Assembly (NCBI GenBank): GCA_938046705.1
Contig: CALIWP010000399.1
Coordinates: 1 to 5,161 of the forward strand
Direction: 5' to 3'
Length of the DNA: 5,161 nt
Source of the DNA: an uncultured Campylobacter sp.
GTDB taxonomy: Bacteria; Campylobacterota; Campylobacteria; Campylobacterales; Campylobacteraceae
The notes under the pieces are model-generated. The model worked only from the letters and a program-made list of their open reading frames with translations. It did not search any database and was not told the DNA's origin. Shown here one piece after another: positions 1 through 4,207 of this stretch (its first letter is position 1; the number at the start of each line of letters is the position of its first letter). A program made the translations under genes and the position numbers.

Positions 1-232
1 AACCCTAAAACCCCAAATATACACTAAAACTTTTATATTTCACTGCTTTTTACGACGGCATATCAGACGCCGAAATATCCTTTTAATTGCTTAGCTTGAT
101 TTGGTCGTATCGTAAGCCGTAATTATTGCGGTATGTGCGAGAGGTCTGCAATTTTAGTCCTAGCGTAAAATATTAAATTTGATAAAAAGTGTCGCAAAGT
201 TTAAATTTAAAGTTTTAAAAGATTGATTAAAT
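1..232. other. Left-edge non-coding stretch, no supported gene
   Basis: No frame on either strand gives a convincing gene start or end here. The stretch is AT-rich. It lies beyond the stop codon of the leftward epimerase-like gene, so it could hold that gene's 3' end signal or the leader of an unseen gene to the left. A near-palindrome at 196-215 has the core TTTAAATTTAAA (200-211) and one mismatch. It has almost no loop and little G+C, so it is a poor terminator. The pair ATTTTA (151-156) and TAAAAT (166-171) forms a small inverted repeat, and read leftward the first box resembles a -10 element. Neither is strong enough to annotate separately. A 25-codon stretch on the + strand (9-86) is open but has no start and sits just after an in-frame stop. 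Confidence 0.6.
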
Positions 233-1069
233 TTACTTCAAAATATCCCGAAGCGCCGTTTTTAGATCGCTAAATTTAAAGCTAAATCCGCTTTTTATCA
301 AGGCTTTGGGATAAACTTTCGCACCCTCAAGCAGCACGACGGAGCCCTCGCCAAACATCAAATTTAACGCAAATTTAGGCACTTTAAAAAACGTCGGTCG
401 CCCTAAAACCTTGCCTAAAATTTGAGTAAATTCGCCGTTTGCGCTAGGTTGCGGCGAAACGAGATTAAAAACGCCGCTTTGACGGTTTTGTAAGGTAAAT
501 TTAAACGCCTCTAGTAAATCAGTGATATGAATCCAGCAAAACGCCTGCTCGCCGCTACCGATCTTGCCGCCAAGACCAAGCCTAAATGCCGGCAACATCT
601 TAGCTAGTGCGCCGCCTCGCCCCAGCACCACGCCTAGGCGAAATATCGCCGTTTGCGTCCGTGCTTTAGCGGCCTCGCTCTCCCACTCGCATGCTAGCTC
701 GCCCAAAAATCCGCGGTCAAATTTGACCGAGCTCTCGTCGTGGCCAAGCCCGTTTTCGTAGATGCCGATAGCCGAAGCGCTGATGAAAAAGGGCGGATTT
801 TCTAGCTCGTTTATCGCGCAAACTAGCGTGCGCGTTGTCTCTATCCTGCTTGCATGAAGCTGCTTTTTATAGGCCTCGCTCCATCTGGCCGCGATAGAAG
901 CGCCCGCTAAATTTATAACCGCATCACAGCCGCTGATGAGGTCTTTGAGCGCGTCTTTGTCGGCGTAGGCGGCCCTTGGGATAGCTACTATCTCGTGCCT
1001 CTGGGCTCTAAAAAATATGCAGAGTTCGCCGCCGATAAATCCGCTCGTGCCGTTTACGGCTATTTTCAT
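233..1069 (-). CDS. TIGR01777-family NAD(P)-binding epimerase-like protein (YfcH/SulA-like)
   Basis: The 278-residue protein has an extended short-chain dehydrogenase/reductase fold. Its N-terminal beta strand and dinucleotide loop read MKIAVNGTSGFIGG, with the glycines at 7, 10 and 13. NLAGASIAARW (53-63) and SASAIGIYEN (97-106) match the family's conserved blocks, followed by FRLGVVLG (143-150) and CWIHITDL (178-185). The last 50 or so residues fit the DUF1731 C-terminal domain, which includes a GRP (223-225) and a conserved basic end. Family members are about 300 residues and their substrate is not known to me. They are related to E. coli YfcH and to cyanobacterial/plastid SulA-type proteins. 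The ATG at 1069 is preferred because the fold begins exactly there and AAAAAGG lies 6 nt upstream. A TTG 42 nt upstream would add 14 residues unrelated to the fold. The gene is separated from htpX by a hairpin-rich gap, so it is probably transcribed alone or by read-through. Confidence 0.9.
   Translation of the reverse strand: MKIAVNGTSGFIGGELCIFFRAQRHEIVAIPRAAYADKDALKDLISGCDAVINLAGASIAARWSEAYKKQLHASRIETTRTLVCAINELENPPFFISASAIGIYENGLGHDESSVKFDRGFLGELACEWESEAAKARTQTAIFRLGVVLGRGGALAKMLPAFRLGLGGKIGSGEQAFCWIHITDLLEAFKFTLQNRQSGVFNLVSPQPSANGEFTQILGKVLGRPTFFKVPKFALNLMFGEGSVVLLEGAKVYPKALIKSGFSFKFSDLKTALRDILK
714..729. repeat. Perfect 16-bp palindrome inside the epimerase-like gene
   Basis: CGGTCAAATTTGACCG reads the same on both strands. 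It lies in the codons for Val-Lys-Phe-Asp-Arg (residues 115-119) of the epimerase-like protein. It shares the 14-mer GCGGTCAAATTTGA with the leader at 1104-1117. It may be chance within an AAATTT-rich genome or a protein-binding site, and the sequence alone does not decide. Confidence 0.5.
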
Positions 1070-1103
1070 ATTTTGCCTTTTTGATGAATTTGCTTTGACG
1101 CAT

Positions 1104-1117
1104 GCGGTCAAATTTGA
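1104..1117. repeat. AAATTT-centred palindrome in the leader of the epimerase-like gene
   Basis: TCAAATTTGA at 1108-1117 is a perfect 10-bp palindrome. The 14-mer GCGGTCAAATTTGA at 1104-1117 also occurs at 713-726 inside the downstream gene, where it belongs to a longer palindrome. It lies 35-48 bp upstream of the ATG at 1069. No function is shown by the sequence. Confidence 0.5.
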
Positions 1118-1128
1118 TGCGGCGCAGG

Positions 1129-1152
1129 GTTAAATTTGGCGTCAAATTTAAC
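1129..1152. repeat. Inverted repeat, 10-bp perfect stem with 4-nt loop
   Basis: GTTAAATTTG (1129-1138) and CAAATTTAAC (1143-1152) are exact reverse complements separated by GCGT. Two more pairs (G1127-G1128 with C1154-C1155) are possible across a bulged G1153. The RNA of either strand could fold here. It sits between htpX and the epimerase-like gene, 24 bp beyond the larger hairpin. It could be a second transcription stop or a leader structure, but no T-run follows on the leftward strand. Confidence 0.6.
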
Positions 1153-1176
1153 GCCCAAAGCCAAGCCGTTTTGCTC

Positions 1177-1221
1177 AAATTTGACGGGCGAAGCAAGAGA
1201 TTAAATTCGCCCGTCAAATTT
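1177..1221 (-). terminator. Putative terminator hairpin of the ribA-htpX operon
   Basis: AAATTTGACGGGCGAA (1177-1192) and its exact reverse complement (1206-1221) give a perfect 16-bp stem around a 13-nt loop (1193-1205). The hairpin includes two bases of the htpX TAA stop (1222-1220), so it lies at the very 3' end of the operon. A stem with a G+C core flanked by AAATTT suits an intrinsic terminator. On the leftward RNA the only U-run is the three inside the distal stem arm, and the next bases are GAGCAAAAC. It therefore departs from the classic hairpin plus U-tract. It is nearly symmetrical and could also act on rightward RNA or simply protect the mRNA 3' end. Confidence 0.65.
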
Positions 1222-2095
1222 ACTTTCTAAAATACTCTTTCACACCGTTTTCGCCATCTAGTTGCGAGCGTAATTTTTCTAGCGCGGCGATACGATCTTG
1301 GGTGCTTGGGTGCGTGCGAAATAGCGAACCCAGCGCGCTTTTTACGCCGCTAAATGGATTAACGATAAACATATGCGCGCTTTGTTCGTCGGCGTTTGCC
1401 ATCACGCGTCCGCGCGCGTAGTCCTCGAGTTTGCGCAGCGCGCCTGCTAGGTGCTGGGGCTTGCCAGTTATCATCGCAGCGCCCCTGTCGGCCTCAAACT
1501 CCCGCGCACGCGAGATCGCCATGCGTATGATCGTGGCTGCTAGCGGCATGATGACGGCTAGAGCGATTAGCATCAAGGGATTTTGCTTGCCTTCACGATT
1601 CGCCGCGCCAAACTGTGCAAAATTTGCCAGTATCGCGATCGCTCCCGCAAAAACCGCTGCTATCGAGCCCGTTAGGATGTCGTAGTGACGCACGTGGCTT
1701 AGCTCGTGAGCTAGCACACCCTCGATTTCATCTTTGTTTAGTATATTTAGCAGGCCCTCGGTCACGGCTACTGCGGCGTGGCTAGGGTTGCGACCTGTGG
1801 CGAATGCGTTTGGTACGGCTTCTGGGATGATGTAGATCTTTGGCATCGGCAAATTTGCCTTCGCGCAAAGCTCGCGTACGATCTGATAAAGTCCCGTCGC
1901 GTGCGCCTCGTCCACGGGTACGGCTCGGTAGTGCTTGAGCACGAGTGTGTCCGAGAAAAAATATGAAAAGAAATTCATCCCAAGCGCAACTAAAAATGCG
2001 ATCATCATACCGCTCGTGCCGCCTATCGCGCCGCCGACGGCTACGAAAAGCAGCATCAGCACGGTCATCAAAAATGCGGTTTTAAAAAGTTCCAT
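1220..2095 (-). CDS. htpX: HtpX, membrane zinc metalloprotease (M48)
   Basis: The 291-residue protein is the usual length for HtpX, a membrane protease that cuts damaged or misassembled membrane proteins with its active site on the cytoplasmic face. Two hydrophobic segments (about 7-25 and 28-48) open the protein. The zinc site is HELSH (130-134), with H130 and H134 as ligands and E131 as the catalytic base. The third ligand is expected from a glutamate in EFEAD (199-203), most likely E201. Two further hydrophobic segments (about 141-162 and 172-192) lie between these motifs, as in the family. FRTHPSTQDRIAAL (259-272) is the conserved C-terminal block. The ATG is preceded by AAAGGA 5 nt upstream (2106-2101). 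The gene is the last of the leftward operon, 23 nt after its neighbour. Its stop codon is embedded in a hairpin. Confidence 0.97.
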   Translation of the reverse strand: MELFKTAFLMTVLMLLFVAVGGAIGGTSGMMIAFLVALGMNFFSYFFSDTLVLKHYRAVPVDEAHATGLYQIVRELCAKANLPMPKIYIIPEAVPNAFATGRNPSHAAVAVTEGLLNILNKDEIEGVLAHELSHVRHYDILTGSIAAVFAGAIAILANFAQFGAANREGKQNPLMLIALAVIMPLAATIIRMAISRAREFEADRGAAMITGKPQHLAGALRKLEDYARGRVMANADEQSAHMFIVNPFSGVKSALGSLFRTHPSTQDRIAALEKLRSQLDGENGVKEYFRK

Positions 2096-2118
2096 TTGTT
2101 TCCTTTACTCGTAAAATT

Positions 2119-2454
2119 TTACAAAAATATCTCGCCGCCCTCTTTTATCTTTTCTATGAAAGCAAAAATATCTTTCTCCGCTATGCGCATCGGAGCCGAG
2201 CCCAGCGCGCCTAGATCGTTAAAATAAATAGCGTCGTCCGAGTTTAATTTTATAAAAAATCCAAGGTCGCCGTCTTGGCCTATCATATAAAAATTTGGCT
2301 CGTAAAGCGCTACTTCGTAGGTTTCGTTTCGCTCGGCTAGAGCCGCACGCCCGTATAGATACGCACCCGCTCCCGCTTCGTTAAAAACGTCCATGCACTC
2401 TTCTTCGCCGAGATCATCTAAAAATTTTAGATATAACGGCGGAAATTTTATCAC
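2119..2454 (-). CDS. Small SMI1/KNR4 (SUKH)-like protein
   Basis: This 111-residue soluble acidic protein resembles a compact SMI1/KNR4 (SUKH) domain. FPPLYLKFLDDLG (4-16) matches the typical N-terminal 'LPxxYkxFL' helix. YLYGRAALAERNETYEV (32-48) matches the 'lyglxeLxerNxtyev' block. MIGQDGDLGFFIKL (57-70) followed by AIYFND (75-80) matches the 'iGddggGnxfxldl ... vyyvd' core. The start is GTG (2454-2452), chosen because AAGGA lies 6 nt upstream (2465-2461) and the domain starts immediately. The GTG overlaps the TGA of the preceding gene as GTGA, so translational coupling is likely. In bacteria many SUKH proteins are immunity proteins against nuclease or deaminase toxins, but no toxin gene is visible here. 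A housekeeping or adaptor role is equally possible. The family assignment is from motif memory and is moderately secure. Confidence 0.72.
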   Translation of the reverse strand: MIKFPPLYLKFLDDLGEEECMDVFNEAGAGAYLYGRAALAERNETYEVALYEPNFYMIGQDGDLGFFIKLNSDDAIYFNDLGALGSAPMRIAEKDIFAFIEKIKEGGEIFL

Positions 2455-2828
2455 CGTTTATCCTTGCCTATTACGGCGTTTTTAAATATCGCGGTGTCCG
2501 CGCCAGTCTCGCTAAGCACGGCTAGTTCGCTTTGGCTCTCTATGATAACGCAAATTTGAGCGTCAAATAGATAGTCCTGCGCCAGTTTTGCCGCTTTGCC
2601 GGCAAGCTCGCGGGGCACGACGATAAATTTCGCTCCGGCCGCGTTTGCGACGATGATTTCGTTTAGATTTTCCGCCTCGACGCTAAACTGGGCGCCGAGC
2701 TCCTGCGCGCGCTTTATCGCTGCTGCGTCAAATTTAAACAAATTTTGCTTGCCTGCTTCGATCTGCTGGGCATTTTCGCGCCAAAACAGCGGCTCATAGG
2801 GCACTAGCTCGTGGCCGATTAGTTTCAT
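2451..2828 (-). CDS. Conserved-looking hypothetical protein, 125 aa, alpha/beta
   Basis: I do not recognise this gene. It encodes 125 residues without cysteine clusters, signal peptide or membrane span (one Cys, C93). After an N-terminal segment (HELVPYEPLFWREN, 6-19) the chain alternates strands and helices. The strand-like pieces are QFSV (47-50), KFIVV (67-71), ICVIIES (92-98) and DTAIF (111-115), each spaced by an Ala/Glu-rich helix. This looks like half of a beta/alpha barrel or a small Rossmann-like unit, but no catalytic motif stands out. The ATG (2828-2826) shares four bases with the TGA of the upstream zinc-ribbon gene (ATGA). AAAGGA precedes it inside that gene, and its own TGA overlaps the next start. 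The coding call is strong because ribosome site, overlaps and codon use match the neighbours. The function is unknown. Confidence 0.85.
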   Translation of the reverse strand: MKLIGHELVPYEPLFWRENAQQIEAGKQNLFKFDAAAIKRAQELGAQFSVEAENLNEIIVANAAGAKFIVVPRELAGKAAKLAQDYLFDAQICVIIESQSELAVLSETGADTAIFKNAVIGKDKR

Positions 2829-3037
2829 TTTTTATCCTTTATGCAGTCCTCGCAGACATAACCGCCGCCGCTTATTACGGCGTCTTTAGCCTCTATAAAG
2901 GTGCCGCATTTTTTACATTCGACGAAATTTTCGGCATCTTTGTCCTCTTTTTTTGCGCCGCCTTTTACGCGGGTTTTAAAAAATATCAAATAAATCGCGA
3001 TTAAAACCGCTAAAAAAGCCAAAATTTTAAATAACAT
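2825..3037 (-). CDS. Small membrane-anchored zinc-ribbon protein (PP0621-like)
   Basis: This 70-residue protein has one N-terminal hydrophobic helix (about 3-20), then a basic KTRVKGGAKK stretch (21-30) and an acidic linker. A four-cysteine ribbon follows: CKKC at 41-44 and CEDC at 62-65, with a GGGY turn just before the second pair. The order of helix, charged linker and CxxC...CxxC matches small bacterial proteins annotated as the PP0621 family, whose role is not known to me. The cysteines very probably bind zinc. By the positive-inside rule the basic patch after the helix puts the ribbon in the cytoplasm. The ATG at 3037 has AAAGGG upstream (ATAAAGGGCGGCG-ATG). The start overlaps the rsmG stop by 11 nt and the end overlaps the next gene by 4 nt, so it is firmly inside the operon. 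Confidence 0.87.
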   Translation of the reverse strand: MLFKILAFLAVLIAIYLIFFKTRVKGGAKKEDKDAENFVECKKCGTFIEAKDAVISGGGYVCEDCIKDKK

Positions 3038-3584
3038 CGCCGCCCTTTATAAGTACGTATTTTCGGTTGCCGCGCCCGCAAATTTGAGCTTTGAGCCCGT
3101 CTAGTTCGCTTTGCACGCTGCTTCCTTTATAAAGTAAAATTTGAGTTTGCGCGTCAAAAAAACCGTTGCAAATCCCAAGCAAATCTTTCGTTTTCATCAG
3201 CGCGCGGCTAGTGATTAGCTGCGCCGTAAAGGGCTCTCCGTCCTCGATCTTACAAGATTTTACGCGCACGTTGGTTAAATTTAGCTCGGCCTTGACGTAG
3301 CTTAGAAACGCTGATTTTTTCGGGCTAGGTTCAAATAGGTGCCACTGGCACTCCCTTAAAATCATCGCGAGAAATATCGCCGGAAAGCCCGCTCCGCTAC
3401 CCACATCAATCGCCGTTTTAGCGCCCCAAATTTGCGGGAAAATTTCAAGCGGAGCTATGCTATCTGCTATCTGCTCGTTTAAATTTTTGTAGTTGGTGAG
3501 GCTGTGCACGCGGTTAAATTTAGCCAAAATCTCGCTAAATTTCGCCGTTTGCGCGTCAAAATCCCTCGGCAGGTCAATTTTCAT
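3027..3584 (-). CDS. rsmG: RsmG (GidB), 16S rRNA m7G527 methyltransferase
   Basis: The 185-residue protein is slightly shorter than the usual 200-210 residues of RsmG. RsmG uses S-adenosylmethionine to methylate N7 of G527 in the 530 loop of 16S rRNA, and in other bacteria its loss gives low-level streptomycin resistance. The N-terminal block NRVHSLT (24-30) corresponds to the family's 'NxxxNLT' region and DSIAPL (41-46) to 'DSL'. Motif I for cofactor binding is AIDVGSGAGFPAI (58-70). FEPSPKKSAFL (84-94) is the second cofactor-binding block, and the conserved SRA occurs at 126-128. LYKG (151-154) near the end is also typical. The ATG lies 11 nt inside the end of ribA, in a different frame. 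The upstream sequence (GATGGGGCAT) gives only a weak ribosome site, so translation may depend on coupling to ribA. Confidence 0.96.
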   Translation of the reverse strand: MKIDLPRDFDAQTAKFSEILAKFNRVHSLTNYKNLNEQIADSIAPLEIFPQIWGAKTAIDVGSGAGFPAIFLAMILRECQWHLFEPSPKKSAFLSYVKAELNLTNVRVKSCKIEDGEPFTAQLITSRALMKTKDLLGICNGFFDAQTQILLYKGSSVQSELDGLKAQICGRGNRKYVLIKGGDVI

Positions 3585-4146
3585 CTAGCATATGCCCCAT
3601 CTGCTCTTTTTTTACGCGCAGGTAGTTTTCGTTAAATTTGTTCGCGTGTATCACGATCGGCACGCGAGAGACGATCTGCACGCATTTTAGCCCGGACAGT
3701 TTTTTTGGGTTATTGGTTAGCAAATTTATCTTTTCGATGCCGAAGTGCTTTAAGATAAAATCCACGATCTCGTACGTGCGCTCGTCGGCTTTAAAGCCTA
3801 GCTGGTGGTTTGCCTCGATGGTGTCAAGGCCCTCGTCTTGCAGGTGGTAGGCGTTTACTTTGTTTAGCAGGCCGATATTTCGCCCCTCTTGGCGCAGATA
3901 AATCACCATGCCGCCGTGCTCCTCGATGTATTTTAGGCTGGCTTCCAGCTGGTCGCGGCAGTCGCACTTTAGGCTACCGATCGCATCGCCCGTTAGGCAC
4001 TCGGAGTGGATGCGGACGTTTACGACCTCGCCGAAAGGTTTTTTATAAATCGCCAAATGTTCTTTCTCACCCTCCTTAAATGCCTTTATCTCGAATATCC
4101 CGAAACGAGAGGGTAAATTTGCCGTATTTGAAAGCTCGATATTCAT
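3574..4146 (-). CDS. ribA: RibA, GTP cyclohydrolase II
   Basis: RibA opens riboflavin synthesis by converting GTP to the diaminopyrimidine ribosyl phosphate, formate and pyrophosphate. The 190-residue length is that of a stand-alone RibA, not of a RibBA fusion. The zinc ligands are C50 in HSECLTGD (47-54) and C61 and C63 in CDCR (61-64). YLRQEGRNIGLLNK (83-96) binds substrate. Y100 in NAYHLQD (98-104) aligns with the catalytic Tyr105 of the E. coli enzyme. EANHQLGFKADER (111-123), LTNNPKK (143-149) and RVPI (161-164) complete the signature, and the protein ends near QMGHML as in E. coli. The stretch between LTNNPKK and RVPI is about two residues shorter than in E. coli. The ATG follows GGAG (4160-4157) with 10 nt spacing. 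It is the first gene of the leftward operon, divergent from hemB. Confidence 0.97.
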   Translation of the reverse strand: MNIELSNTANLPSRFGIFEIKAFKEGEKEHLAIYKKPFGEVVNVRIHSECLTGDAIGSLKCDCRDQLEASLKYIEEHGGMVIYLRQEGRNIGLLNKVNAYHLQDEGLDTIEANHQLGFKADERTYEIVDFILKHFGIEKINLLTNNPKKLSGLKCVQIVSRVPIVIHANKFNENYLRVKKEQMGHMLDEN

Positions 4147-4207
4147 AAAATTTTAACTCCTATTATGTTACACTAAGCGTAAATTGTAGCGAAGTAAAAG
4201 GAAAATT
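4147..4207. promoter_or_regulatory. Divergent ribA / hemB promoter region
   Basis: This 61-bp gap must hold the start signals for both directions. Rightward, TATTAT (4161-4166) is one base off TATAAT, and AAAAGGA (4196-4202) precedes the hemB ATG at 4208. Leftward, TACAAT (4188-4183) is one base off consensus and follows a T-rich stretch, with GGAG (4160-4157) ahead of the ribA ATG. Clear -35 boxes are missing, as is normal for Campylobacter sigma-70 promoters. The two boxes face each other, so the predicted transcription starts would nearly coincide around 4173-4176. An imperfect 15-bp dyad, TTACACTAAGCGTAA (4168-4182, six of seven pairs), lies exactly between them and could be an operator. 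Box assignments are by eye. A leftward alternative, CATAAT (4167-4162), is less likely because it would leave the GGAG outside the mRNA. Confidence 0.55.

Noticed and set aside
1..16. CCCTAAAACCCC resembling a telomere-type repeat
   Set aside because: Only about one and a half units are present, with no further copies. It is chance in a bacterial intergenic region.
9..86. A short rightward open stretch (25 codons) at the left edge that looks slightly protein-like
   Set aside because: An in-frame stop at 6-8 precedes it, there is no start codon or ribosome site, and it is too short to judge as a gene remnant.
1070..1111. A 14-residue N-terminal extension of the epimerase-like protein from a TTG at 1111
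   Set aside because: The dinucleotide-binding fold begins exactly at the ATG at 1069, which has a good AAAAAGG site 6 nt upstream. The extension contains an AAATTT repeat and has no family match.
1008..1217. A leftward 69-codon frame crossing the gap and the start of the epimerase-like gene
   Set aside because: It overlaps a well-supported gene in another frame, its sequence derives from the AAATTT hairpin region, and its basic, low-complexity product resembles no family.
3638..4079. Rightward open frames opposite ribA
   Set aside because: They are shadows of ribA. They lack credible starts and encode no recognisable domain, while ribA is complete with all its motifs.
4147..4207. An FMN riboswitch ahead of ribA
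   Set aside because: The leader is at most about 30-60 nt, far too short for the RFN element, and shows none of its conserved helices.
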